DNA of 64,000 nucleotides, taken from G963662905 sp965230045. GTDB lineage: Bacteria; Bacteroidota; Bacteroidia; Bacteroidales; WRLA01. This document shows, piece after piece, positions 45,859-55,840 of the stretch. Positions within the stretch are counted from its first letter, which is position 1. Every line of letters starts with the position of its first letter. The translations under genes and the position numbers were made by a program. The notes beneath the pieces were generated by a model that saw nothing but the letters and a program-made list of their open reading frames with translations, had not been told where the DNA came from and did not search any database. The stretch spans positions 3,472,001 through 3,536,000 of the forward strand of contig OZ245940.1 in assembly GCA_965230045.1 (NCBI GenBank), in the 5' to 3' direction.

Positions 45859-48072
45859 TCAGCGCACCACTACTTTCTGCACTTCCAGTAAATTACCGGA
45901 AGAGATGAGCTGAACGAAATAGATGCCGGGCGCACAATCCTGTATGTCCAGTTTTAATATTGCTCCCTGCTGCAAATTATGGCTTTGGATACTCTTTCCA
46001 AGGCAATCGGTGAGTTCTATGCAGGCATTTTCGCATTGCCCATTCTCTTTTATAAAAATGCTCAGGGTTCTATCGGCCGGGTTTGGATAAAGCATAAAAA
46101 ACGGATCTTTTTCGACCATATCCCTTTCTTCCATGCCTACCAAACCGCCGGAAGTTGTTTGCATTACAATTCCGTTTTCACCGAAAATAAGACCATTATT
46201 TTCATCAGAAAAATACAATCCGGTAAGCGGAGAGCTTTCGTAGGTTGGCAGCGCTACCCAGCTTTCGCCTCCATCCGTGCTTTTTACCATATTTTCAAAA
46301 CTCCCGCTTCCCACGGCATAGCCTACATCTTCCGTTGGGAAATATATTCTTCTGAAATCGATATAATTGGGATTATTGGTAATGGTTCTATGCCAACTGT
46401 CTCCGCCGTTTGTAGATTTAAAAATGCCGCTTCGGGAAGCAATAAACGCAATGCTTTCATTAAGGAAAAAGATATCTTCGGCATAATGGAAATCAGCTAT
46501 TTCAATCCACTCCCAGTTTTTACCTGCATCAACAGACTTAAGTATGCCAGATACTCCGGGATCGCCAACGGCAAATACCAAATCTTTAGTTTTATACTCA
46601 ATATCAAAAACATCCATATATAAGCCAGCTGTTAAACTTATCTCCTCCCAGGTATCTCCCCCGTCTTCAGTTCTAAAGACAGACTGATCGCAGCCAACCA
46701 AACCATTATTGGAATCCCAAAAGCGGACAACTTTAGGATAATATGAAGAATTACCTTCCACAATCGTTTTTTGAGACCAATTTTGACCACCGTTACATGT
46801 AATGTGCAGTGTTAATTCGACCTGATCCTCGATAAGGCAGCCATTACTTTCATCCCTAAAATGGTAACATATTGGCCCCCAAGAAAAGGCATTAGTCATA
46901 ATCCAGGTTTCACCTCCATCCAGAGTCTTCATTAAGGGGAAAGTAGCCACACCACCGGATCCCTGAGCGGCATAACTAGCAAAACCAATTTCATCATCAA
47001 TGAATTGCACATCTGCAATATTACCCTGAATGTTCTTATGAAGCAGATGTTGCCAATCCTGCCCCATGTTTTCTGATTTACATATAGCGCCATAATAACC
47101 CACTGAAAATATTGCGGAATCATCAAGGATACATATACTCTTTGCATCAGAAGCAGAAAAACCATAAGGTAATTTTTCATTCCATGTAACTCCACTATCT
47201 TCTGTCGTTAATACAGCTGTAGCTGAATTATAAGGTGTTGGCAAAGCCAGTATTCCGTTTTGATCATCGAAAAAAGCAAAGTTTGAGGGCGTCATATACC
47301 AATAAGAGCTTGTAAAAACCGGATTCCAATGCTGACCCCGATCTGTACTTCTATATATTACAGTTGTTTCGTCACACCTTTCTCCTGAAATAAAAGCCAG
47401 TGAATCTGATACGGATATAATATCCAGTACATAAACTCCTTGCAATTCATCAGTTAAAGGCACAAGTTCCCAATTTTCACCACCATCATTTGTTTCCAGC
47501 ATCTGGTAACCACTACAGCCATAAATATACCCTTTAGAAGAATTAATAAACTCAATATGATCCAGATCAAACCCTATTTCCATTTCCTCTTTGATCCAGT
47601 TTTCGCCGGCATCAGTTGTTTTTAGAATTAAACCATCATTACCAACGGCAAACCCTTTCTGTTCATCCAGAAATTCAATTTCAGATATTTCTCCCCACCA
47701 CGATCGCGATACATCGTGCTTTAATTCCCAATGATATCCACCATCATTTGATTTGAATATTAATCCGTCTGAATTAGCAAAAAAGCCTGTGCTTTCACTC
47801 ACGAAACACACATTGGTTAACCTGTGATAATTTGCTAATCCAGCAGGATTCAAAACCAGCTCCCAATTTTCGCCACCGTCTTCCGAGATCAAGACCGTCG
47901 CGCCTTCTCCTACAGCCACCAGTTTATTGGTTCCAGGCACTTTTACAATCTCGTTCAGGGAATTTTCCTGTGGTATGCCCGAAAGCCTTGTCCAGGCGCT
48001 TTGTGCGTTTGAATCAAGAACCCAAAACATCAGAATCAAGATCAGTATCCATTTTATATTTTTCATTTTCAT
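45859..48072 (-). CDS. Secreted YCF48/BNR-repeat protein with T9SS type A domain
   Basis: The start at 48072 (MKMKNIKWILILILMFWVLDSNAQ) is preferred because the upstream gene stops 2 bp before it, which fits coupling; the longer frame from 48102 overlaps that gene. About ten beta-propeller repeats of the YCF48/BNR kind follow (GEGATVLISEDGGENWE, GNDGLILKTTDAGENW, GSGSFENMVKSTDGGESW). The C-terminus (LYPNPADRTLSIFI ... GIYFVQLISSG ... QKVVVR) is a type A T9SS sorting domain, so the protein is exported and probably surface-anchored. Ligand unknown. Confidence 0.88.
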   Translation of the reverse strand: MKMKNIKWILILILMFWVLDSNAQSAWTRLSGIPQENSLNEIVKVPGTNKLVAVGEGATVLISEDGGENWELVLNPAGLANYHRLTNVCFVSESTGFFANSDGLIFKSNDGGYHWELKHDVSRSWWGEISEIEFLDEQKGFAVGNDGLILKTTDAGENWIKEEMEIGFDLDHIEFINSSKGYIYGCSGYQMLETNDGGENWELVPLTDELQGVYVLDIISVSDSLAFISGERCDETTVIYRSTDRGQHWNPVFTSSYWYMTPSNFAFFDDQNGILALPTPYNSATAVLTTEDSGVTWNEKLPYGFSASDAKSICILDDSAIFSVGYYGAICKSENMGQDWQHLLHKNIQGNIADVQFIDDEIGFASYAAQGSGGVATFPLMKTLDGGETWIMTNAFSWGPICYHFRDESNGCLIEDQVELTLHITCNGGQNWSQKTIVEGNSSYYPKVVRFWDSNNGLVGCDQSVFRTEDGGDTWEEISLTAGLYMDVFDIEYKTKDLVFAVGDPGVSGILKSVDAGKNWEWIEIADFHYAEDIFFLNESIAFIASRSGIFKSTNGGDSWHRTITNNPNYIDFRRIYFPTEDVGYAVGSGSFENMVKSTDGGESWVALPTYESSPLTGLYFSDENNGLIFGENGIVMQTTSGGLVGMEERDMVEKDPFFMLYPNPADRTLSIFIKENGQCENACIELTDCLGKSIQSHNLQQGAILKLDIQDCAPGIYFVQLISSGNLLEVQKVVVR

Positions 48073-48073
48073 A

Positions 48074-50620
48074 TCAAAATTCGTTTTCATTTTTTTTATC
48101 ATATGTCCGGGTAAAGGTTTCCTTCACCCTTTTGGAGATATTGAAATAAGGAATCCAGATTATCATAGCAAGAAAAGAAGCTGCAATTTCCTTTACACTT
48201 TCAGCAAAATCGACAGCATCAAAATAATCGGGTTCCAAAACAAAATTAAATACCGCATAATTAAGTATTGCCAACACAAAACGGGACAGCAAATATATCA
48301 TATACAAACGCGGCAAACTGCTGCGGCGTTGTACAAACTGCACAATGAGCAATACTACAAAAGCAATCAAGGCGGCATCAATCAACACAGCAAAAAGAAA
48401 ACCTACGGCCAGCACCCCTTCTCCGATTCTAAAAAAATCAATAAGACTACACCATAATTGCGGATCAAACATTTCTTCATTAAACATATCATAAAGTATT
48501 CTTAAAGGGCTCAAAGCCAAACCCAGCAGAGGCAGGATAAGCCAGCCTCCAATAGATTTCCAGCGCTCAGGTTCTATGGGTTTTGGATTATATTTTCGGT
48601 GCAGTTCAAAAGCAGCAAGACCAAATGCAGTTAATAATAAAATCATGACAAGCATGACAATCCATCCGTATTGCGAATAGTCTGCACTATATTCATAGGG
48701 AAAGTACCAGCTGAGATTATTCCGTATTTCATCATGTTGTTTCAAAAAACGCAATGTAGAATCGGCGGGGATATAGGTTCGGTCGGTTTCATATTGGTAA
48801 TTAATCTGCGCTTTGCGACCCTCCATCCTTGCGTATGCTTTATAGGAAAAACCACAGCCGGCAATATGCTTGTCATTATTCTCCAAATACCATTCTTCCG
48901 GAAAAACGATTTCTGTTTCCTGCTTAAAATTAAGCTTATTTCCAATTTCATAGGGCATATCGCGCACTGAAGAACCGGGATATGAAGTATATGCATCAAC
49001 CAATATCGGATAATATTCAAAATATATGCAATCGTCTTCTTCGCTCTTTTGCCAGGCATTGGGTATTATATAGTTCTCCGTTACGCGAAATACATTTTCA
49101 CTTTCATCAAGGCCATTATAAAAACTGATATCTCCATCTGTTTCTATAGAAGGATAGGCATTACTATAATAATTCAAATATTGCCGTTGAATTTCATGGA
49201 GTGCCTTTTCTTTGAAGAGTCCGCGTTCCCTATCTGCAATTGCATTATAATAATAGGTTTCTATCCCCAAAAAAGCTCTTCCATTAACAGAATCCAGATA
49301 AAAGTTCTCCTGTACATTTATGCTTGATGGAGCCCCATCCGGGATTTCAGTTAAATTTTTTTCTCCTGCACGAAGTATTAAACCACATTTAAAATCCGGA
49401 AATGAGATATGGTACAGATCACCACCCTGGTTGCTTAGAGTCGGGTCAATAAAGAACCTTTTCCCATGATAAAAGAGGCAAACCGCACAATGATCAAATG
49501 AATTGGATGGCAATATTTCGGACAGCTTTGCCCGAAAAATACTATGGACAAGCACAGGATAAGCTTCCAGTCCCATTTTACGCAGCATTGCGACCAGCAA
49601 AAGGGATTTATCTTTGCAATCGCCATAACGATTATTAAAAACCTCCTGGGGTTTATTGGGCTTGAAAGCACCTGTTCCGCCAAAAAATGCCAAATAGCGC
49701 ACTTCATTCTGAACCCAACGGATGGTTCGCAGAATATTTTCCTCTTCTGACAAATCCGGATCAGTGGGCAGTTTCAAAGTGCGCCAATCGGGGGCACTTA
49801 TTTTAAACAGGGGCAAAATATGATCATGCACTGCTTTCCATGATGGATAGCTGCTGATCTGCACTCTTTTGCCGGCAGTAAACCAGGATGGTGTATTGGA
49901 TTCATAAGTAACAAAATCTTTGGCCGGCAGTTCCCAACGCAATTCCGTCAAACTTCCTTTTTGTTCTTTTTCCGGCTCCGGGCAGGCATTAAAAAGCTTA
50001 TGGCCCAAATACTTATCTTCCGGATACAAAATCCTAATTTTCACAAAATTGACCGGAACAGTGAATTGCACACGATCAAAAAAGGAGACATTCCCATTAT
50101 TGGCCGGATTAAAGCCTTCAATCGTATAGGAATAATCCACCAGATCGCCAACGCGTACATCTTTAAAATTCACAACAGCGCTCACCGAGCCGTCATATGC
50201 ATAGCGATCCATGCTCAACTCCCTTTGAAAAAGTTCAATATCAGAAGCTTTCAGAGAATAAACAATACTGCCATTCCTGATAATCTTAAGCTCATGAAAA
50301 ATCAATTGCTGATAGGAAGGATCGTAGGTAACCGAAAGCGCCGACAAAGACTGGATTCCCGAACTGTTCAGTATTTTGTACACCTGTCGCAAATAAGCAC
50401 TTTCTTTTTGTATATTTAACTGATTATCAATCAAAAAATACTGAAAAGCATTGCTTGCCACGGCTACAGACGTATCCAGTAAGGCTGTACTTTCCACCCA
50501 GCTCTGAGGCGGGCCGATACGCGGCTGTGCTTTCACCGGATTGAGCAATAGAAAAAACCACAGAATTAATACTGTTCCTTTGAAAAAGATAAAGCGGGTG
50601 TCGGATGTAATTTGCATCAT
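48074..50620 (-). CDS. DUF3857/transglutaminase-like membrane protein with DUF2569
   Basis: The protein has 848 residues. A signal or anchor is followed by a DUF3857 domain (about 65-260) and a transglutaminase-like core with Cys in NRYGDCKDKS, His in SNSFDHCAV and Asp in FFIDPT. A C-terminal membrane part (about 655-835) opens with GGWLILPLLGLALSPL, the DUF2569 signature, and has several hydrophobic helices. The triad suggests amide-bond cleavage or cross-linking outside the inner membrane; the substrate is unknown. It is followed directly by the T9SS YCF48 gene, so the two form an operon. Confidence 0.87.
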   Translation of the reverse strand: MMQITSDTRFIFFKGTVLILWFFLLLNPVKAQPRIGPPQSWVESTALLDTSVAVASNAFQYFLIDNQLNIQKESAYLRQVYKILNSSGIQSLSALSVTYDPSYQQLIFHELKIIRNGSIVYSLKASDIELFQRELSMDRYAYDGSVSAVVNFKDVRVGDLVDYSYTIEGFNPANNGNVSFFDRVQFTVPVNFVKIRILYPEDKYLGHKLFNACPEPEKEQKGSLTELRWELPAKDFVTYESNTPSWFTAGKRVQISSYPSWKAVHDHILPLFKISAPDWRTLKLPTDPDLSEEENILRTIRWVQNEVRYLAFFGGTGAFKPNKPQEVFNNRYGDCKDKSLLLVAMLRKMGLEAYPVLVHSIFRAKLSEILPSNSFDHCAVCLFYHGKRFFIDPTLSNQGGDLYHISFPDFKCGLILRAGEKNLTEIPDGAPSSINVQENFYLDSVNGRAFLGIETYYYNAIADRERGLFKEKALHEIQRQYLNYYSNAYPSIETDGDISFYNGLDESENVFRVTENYIIPNAWQKSEEDDCIYFEYYPILVDAYTSYPGSSVRDMPYEIGNKLNFKQETEIVFPEEWYLENNDKHIAGCGFSYKAYARMEGRKAQINYQYETDRTYIPADSTLRFLKQHDEIRNNLSWYFPYEYSADYSQYGWIVMLVMILLLTAFGLAAFELHRKYNPKPIEPERWKSIGGWLILPLLGLALSPLRILYDMFNEEMFDPQLWCSLIDFFRIGEGVLAVGFLFAVLIDAALIAFVVLLIVQFVQRRSSLPRLYMIYLLSRFVLAILNYAVFNFVLEPDYFDAVDFAESVKEIAASFLAMIIWIPYFNISKRVKETFTRTYDKKNENEF

Positions 50621-50772
50621 ACCAAATTCAAATCAAATTATTTTTTGAGAACCTTGCCGGTAGTTTTCTGAAAAACAAAGTTGGCAGATGTCAAATATAC
50701 AATATTTTTATACAAATTTAGTTGATTATAATGTATTTTTGATTTTTATTGAAAGCTCCTAAAACAAAAAAA

Positions 50773-51540
50773 ATGAATCAGGATAAAAAACCCAAAAATA
50801 ACCCCAAACAAAGCCCGTCATCTTCATTGATGCTCAAAGCCTATAATCTGGGCTGGAACCACTGCCTCTTTGGAGATGATTCCATTATTCTGGATATGCT
50901 GTCTGATGAAGAAATCATCCGGATGATCAAAGAAGATCCGGTACAAAAAATAAGGCAATCGGAATGGCAGCGCACAGCAAGAAGCCCGCAAATTCCGTTG
51001 CCGGTGCGCTTGCAGGAAAAATACCAAAATGCCATCCGCTATGCGGGATTCTGGCATAAAGACCAGAAAATGCCTTCATCTGAAATCAGTTATATCGTGC
51101 ACATTTCCAATGTAGCGATGGAAATACTGCTGGCCTATTTTGAAGAGCCTTGTTTTGATATTGATTTCGCGGTGCAGCTAGCTCTTTTGCATGATGTCCT
51201 GGAAGATACAGATTGCGGCAAAGAAGATCTATTGTACGAATTTGGAGCAAAAATTACTGATGCCGTGGCGGCTCTGAGTAAAAACAAAGCGATAAGCAGT
51301 AAACCGGAGCGTATGACCGACAGTTTGCACCGGATTCAAAATCAGCCAGCGGAAACAGCTATGGTAAAACTGGCCGACCGCATCACCAATTTGCAGAAAC
51401 CGCCAGTACACTGGAAAAAGGAAAAAATCAGAAGTTATCAGCAGGAAGCGCAATTGATTTACGATCAGTTAAAGGACTGCAATCAATATCTGGCCGCACG
51501 CCTGCGCATGCAAATGGAGGCTTATAAAATATATTTTTAG
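50773..51540 (+). CDS. HD-domain hydrolase of the SpoT/MESH1 type
   Basis: The product has 255 residues from the ATG at 50773, preceded by an A-rich tract; a TTG at 50749 is a less likely start. The metal motif HD is His140-Asp141 (ALLHDVLEDTD), with the upstream His in YIVHISNVAMEIL and a later ADRITNL, as in the (p)ppGpp hydrolase domain of RelA/SpoT and in single-domain MESH1-like enzymes. No synthetase, TGS or ACT domain is present. It may hydrolyse (p)ppGpp or a related nucleotide. The Lys/Asn-rich N-terminal 25 residues are unusual. Confidence 0.82.
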   Translation: MNQDKKPKNNPKQSPSSSLMLKAYNLGWNHCLFGDDSIILDMLSDEEIIRMIKEDPVQKIRQSEWQRTARSPQIPLPVRLQEKYQNAIRYAGFWHKDQKMPSSEISYIVHISNVAMEILLAYFEEPCFDIDFAVQLALLHDVLEDTDCGKEDLLYEFGAKITDAVAALSKNKAISSKPERMTDSLHRIQNQPAETAMVKLADRITNLQKPPVHWKKEKIRSYQQEAQLIYDQLKDCNQYLAARLRMQMEAYKIYF

Positions 51541-51784
51541 CTCAGCCCTGCAAGAAATTATGATCCAAAAAATGCTGAAAATCAAACCTTTGTTGGAATA
51601 TAAAATCTCTCCATAGCAGTGCTATGCATCAATTTTGTCTTCCATTGTTTTATTGCATTTTCAGCTTGGTCACTGAGCTCGTCGAATGTGCTCATAACGA
51701 AATTTCATGATTAAAGTGGAATAATAATTTTACAAGTATTCCTTTGAAAAAAACTTTTGGTTATGATCTTATTGCCCAAAAACA
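51541..51784. other. Intergenic block with degenerate repeat pieces
   Basis: No gene is seen here. It contains the perfect palindrome CATAGCA-G-TGCTATG (51612-51626). It also has CTTGGTCACTGAGC, shared with the loop of MITE A, and a piece (51692-51715) resembling, in reverse, 58541-58566. It is probably an eroded repeat element. Confidence 0.35.
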
Positions 51785-52195
51785 TTATTTTGTAACACCA
51801 TCATCAATCAACCAATAGGTATAGTTCAAAACCCTGTCGAAATCATCGGTGTAATCATAATAGGTCGGCTCCACAATGAAGTCCGGCAATACTCCTCTTT
51901 GGTTATCAAAACCACCGGGACGAAGACTGTATTGAGCTGAATTCTGGATAGTTATTCCGGTATTGGGCAATTCAAATAGCATGATGCAGGCATACATAGT
52001 TGGGTTATCGCTGGTTTCTTCGCCAACAAGAATCCCAATATTGTTATCTTTAATCTGAGCAGAAAACAGCGTGCCTGCTGAAAAGGTATCTTTGCTGGTC
52101 AGCACATAGAGTTGCCCCTTAAATCTGTATTTATTCGGCCAGGGTGTTATGGTTTCCACTGGGAATGTTGTTAATGTCCCGGGGGGTTCATTTAA
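51785..52195 (-). pseudogene. S41-type peptidase, 3' fragment cut off by IS1380
   Basis: The minus-strand frame is open from the IS edge at 52195 to the stop at 51785 (~136 residues). It encodes the C-terminal half of an S41 (tail-specific) protease domain: KGQLYVLTSKDTFSAGTLFS, where the Ser of TFSAG is the usual nucleophile, then IGILVGEETS and GVLPDFIVEPT. The 5' half is not on the other side of the IS, so the locus was rearranged rather than simply interrupted. It is not functional. Confidence 0.8.
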
Positions 52196-53886
52196 CCTAA
52201 ATTATTCATAAACCAAAAAAAAATAGGGAAATTTGTGCGATACCTCATTGATATTCAGTATCTTTATGTCGGCAAACAAAAACAAAAATCCCTATGGCTA
52301 AAAATACAAAGAATATTTCAAACAGTGGCACAAAACCACAGGAAATTACACAAAAGAGCCTTTTTCCTCTCACCAGTTCAAATGGCAAAAAGGTTGAGGT
52401 TAACTTTACTTTGAAAAAGACATCAAGTGATGGCGGCCTATTATTGCTTCGCGAAGTAGAAAAACAGCTTGGTTTAATCGACAGCCTTGCAGGCTGCATT
52501 GAAGACCCCCGCAACCAAAGTTATGTCAAGCACAGCACAAAACGCCTTCTAAGCCAGCGTATTATGCAAATTGCTGCAGGCTTTGAAGATGCAAATGACT
52601 GCAATGCGCTCAGGGACGATGAGGTAGTTAAGGTATGCTGTGAGACTACAGAAAGCCTTTCAGCCCAGCCTACAATGAGTCGTTTTGAGAATCAAATCAC
52701 GGCTTCTCAGAACTACAAAATGGCCAAGGTCTTTGTAGATAAATTTATCGCTTCCTATGACCACGAACCAAAAATTATTATACTTGATTCTGACGATACA
52801 AGCAGCTTAACATATGGTAATCAGCAGCTTACCATGTTCAATAATTACTACGGGGACTATTGCTATATGCCTTTGCACATATATGAAGGCTTTTCGGGCA
52901 AGCTGGTAACCACTATCCTCAAACCTGGCCGCCGCAGCAAAAGCCTTGATGTTTTTTCGATCCACAAACGCATCATAAGCTACCTGCGCCAGCATTGGCC
53001 CAACACGATGATCATCCTTAGGGGCGACAGCCATTTTTGTTCCAAAGAGTTTATGGAGTGGGCAAGGGAGAGCCATAGGGTTGAATTTATCACAGGGCTC
53101 AGTGGCAATTCTGTTTTAAACCAAAAGGCCAAAATAACCATAGAAAGCGCCAAAAAAAACTTCCAACAGTCGGGTACACCAGTGAAACGTTATCATAGCT
53201 TTCAATATCAGGCATCCAGTTGGGCTTTTGCCGAACGAGTGGTAGTCAAAGTAGAAGTAAGCAGCATGGGGACAAATGTAAGGTATATTGTCAGCAGCCT
53301 GCAAAATGTTCGTGCCAAGGCGCTTTACGAACAAGGATATTGCGCAAGGGGCGCAGCCGAATTGCGTATCAAAGAACATAAAACATACCTTAAGTCGGAC
53401 AGGATGTCCTGCAACAGCTTTAAGGCCAATCAGTTCAGGTTGTTTTTGCATTCTGCTGCTTATGTCCTGATGCACAGCTTGCAAAGCATGGCGTTAGTAG
53501 GGACAGAGTTTGCTAAAGCAACTATGAAAACACTTCAATTGAAGCTGATCAAAGTAGCTGCCCGGGTCAAAGTACTGAAATCAAAAATTAAAATAGAGCT
53601 GCCTGCAGAATTTTACAGCGACCGGGTGTTTATGAAATGCTTTAAGAAATTTGAAACCCTAAGGATTTAGGCTAAAATTCGGTAAGCTAATGTTCTTCAA
53701 CATCTTGATGTCAAATAAAATTTTCAATGGGCTTTACGGGAAAACCCAAATAGGAAAATTATGCTCATAAGTCATGTGATTAGAGTAAATAAATAGAAAT
53801 TCAAGCAGTTAATTTTGATTCGCAATGCCTGACCTTGCTCGATTAAAAAATTTTGCCTGTTTTTGGGAGTTTATGAATTAAACAGG
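52196..53886 (+). mobile_element. IS1380-family insertion sequence
   Basis: The 1,691-bp element is bounded by imperfect inverted repeats CCTAAATTATTCATAAAC and, in reverse complement at the right end, CCTGTTTAATTCATAAAC. TTAA stands on both sides (52192-52195 and 53887-53890). It encodes one transposase. The left flank is an S41 peptidase gene and the right flank is the middle of a res gene, so the two flanks do not come from one target. Confidence 0.88.
52294..53670 (+). CDS. IS1380-family transposase
   Basis: The protein has 458 residues of the DDE_Tnp_1 type found in IS1380. Candidate catalytic carboxylates are the Asp of IIILDSDDTSS, the Asp of IILRGDSHFCSKEF and a Glu in the C-terminal third near ELRIKEHKTYLKSDR. 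QRIMQIAAGFEDANDCNALRDD is a family signature. The length is normal and there are no frameshifts, so it should be active. The promoter is probably within the 98 bp before the ATG, where TATCTTTA lies at 52258-52265. Confidence 0.93.
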   Translation: MAKNTKNISNSGTKPQEITQKSLFPLTSSNGKKVEVNFTLKKTSSDGGLLLLREVEKQLGLIDSLAGCIEDPRNQSYVKHSTKRLLSQRIMQIAAGFEDANDCNALRDDEVVKVCCETTESLSAQPTMSRFENQITASQNYKMAKVFVDKFIASYDHEPKIIILDSDDTSSLTYGNQQLTMFNNYYGDYCYMPLHIYEGFSGKLVTTILKPGRRSKSLDVFSIHKRIISYLRQHWPNTMIILRGDSHFCSKEFMEWARESHRVEFITGLSGNSVLNQKAKITIESAKKNFQQSGTPVKRYHSFQYQASSWAFAERVVVKVEVSSMGTNVRYIVSSLQNVRAKALYEQGYCARGAAELRIKEHKTYLKSDRMSCNSFKANQFRLFLHSAAYVLMHSLQSMALVGTEFAKATMKTLQLKLIKVAARVKVLKSKIKIELPAEFYSDRVFMKCFKKFETLRI

Positions 53887-55535
53887 TTAAAATACCGGAA
53901 GAGCAGATTAAAATTAAAGTAAGTGGGCTGGATGAATTAAAAGGAATCGACCTGAGCGCAAAAAATTGTCCTGTAAAATACATCATTACAGTAAATGCGT
54001 TAAAAGAAGGTTGGGATTGTCCTAATGCTTACATATTGGCTTCGCTTGCCGACAAATCTTCCGCAGTTGATGTTGAACAGATATTGGGCAGGGTATTACG
54101 TCAACCTCATGTAACTAAGCACAAAAGCCAATTACTAAATTTATCCTATGTTCTTTCTGCGAGTTCAAAATTTCAGGCAACATTGGATAACATTGTGAAA
54201 GCTTTGCAAGATTCTGGATTTAGTAAAGATGATTATTATGCCGAAGAAGCACCGGAAGAAAAGCTAACAGATAATGAGGTGTTGCAAATGGAATTATTTG
54301 GAGAAAATGAAGAACCGGAAGACAAGAAAGAAAAAACAGAAGGCGATATTAATATAACTGAAATTGATTTTAACCCGGAAGAAGAGTTAACACCAGAAAG
54401 GCTTGGAGAGACAACTAAAATTGTAAAGGAGATAACCAAAAAAGGCGAAGAGGAAGGGAATTCTTTTGAGAAAAAGGCAGAAGAACATACCGAGGACAAT
54501 GACGAATATATATTACGAGAAATGGGCAAACAACCGAAAAAATATAAAATCGAAGAACCATTCATCGATATAGTTAACGAGATTGAAATCCCGCAGTTTT
54601 ACCGTAAAGTCCCTAAAGATGAATTGCACGACAGCATTCTTTTTGAGGAGCTAAAGCAGGAAGAGCAGTTGCTAAACCGCAACAGTTTATTGAACGGCTT
54701 TAAACTGACATCAAAAAGCACGGAAATAAATTTCGATGAAACTTCTACGGAAGTATACCAAGTAGATTACAACGAAATGAAACACACGGCTACCATGAAA
54801 AAGATTGAAACACGTGCCAAAGCTATTTTGGTTGACAACATTCTGGCAAAGCCTAAAGATAAACAGATAAAAGACGTGGCACAGATTATTGTCCGAAAAC
54901 TTGGTGACATGACACCCATCTCACACGAGGATATTACAAAATATGTAACTCGTGTATTCGAAGATTTAAGTAACGACCAGGTGCGGGATATAATTAACAA
55001 CGAGTTTATATACATCTCAAAAATCAAGGCAAAAGTCAAAGAATTGGAATCGGATTACGTCAAAGAGCAATTCCAAAAGCTCTTGGACACCAATAATATT
55101 CTTGTAAAACCTAGCTTTAAATTCCAACAGGAATTAACACATGTGAGCCCAAGTTCACCAATTGAAAAATCATTATACGAGCTTGAAGCATCAATGAATA
55201 AGTTTGAACAAGAAGTTATTATGAACTTAGCATCATTAGAGAATGTACTATTCTGGCACCGTAACCTTGAAAAGGGTAAAGGTTTTGCTCTTAATGGTTT
55301 TGACAACAACCATTATCCTGACTTTATTATTTTCACCAGAAAAAAGAACCTGATTCTGATTGAAACTAAGGGCGACCATTTGGACAATGAAGATAGTAAA
55401 GCCAAAAATGTGTTAGGGAAAAAGTGGGCAGAAAAGGCAGGTGATAATTTTAAATATTTCATGGTGTTCCAAACAAAAGAAGTACCAAACACATATACAG
55501 CGCAATCGATAACTGATATTGTAAAAATGTTATAG
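53887..55535 (+). pseudogene. Truncated second copy of res
   Basis: This segment corresponds to residues from ~346 to the end of Res (893). It keeps helicase motif VI (QILGRVLRQP) and the PD-(D/E)XK nuclease but lacks Walker A and the DESH box. The frame is closed by a TGA upstream within the IS, and only an internal TTG (54036) could start it. It is nearly identical to the intact gene, so the duplication is recent. Confidence 0.88.
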
Positions 55536-55657
55536 GATGAATATAGAGGACGCTAGAAAATATATGGAAATGGCGGTTACGGTATTGAAGTATTCTGTTG
55601 CTGAACTAAGGAGTGATAAAAAAGTTAAAGGCTAACTTCAAACCTTCTCAGAGCGAA
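53887..55657 (+). repeat. Long direct repeat, copy 2
   Basis: This is the second copy of 42879-44649, beginning exactly at the right edge of IS1380 and ending exactly at the left edge of the next IS. It includes the truncated gene start at 55537-55635, with two A-for-G changes compared with copy 1. Confidence 0.9.
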
Positions 55658-55840
55658 CAGCAATTCCGCAAGAAGTTATTTTCATAGAAAGATCATTTGG
55701 CATTGAAACTATTGGGCATAGTTTTACCTGCCAGCATTTAGCCAGTTGCCTTCATCATTATGACTTAAAAAATTACCTCCTTTTTTTGTTAATAGGTTTT
55801 GCCCTGAATGTCTGAGCAGGGGTTCTCTGTTTTTTTAGTT

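Noticed and set aside
54036..55535. A 499-codon frame that could be a separate nuclease gene
   Set aside because: It is an exact copy of the 3' half of res, starts only at an internal TTG and lacks the ATPase motifs; it is treated as a truncated duplicate.
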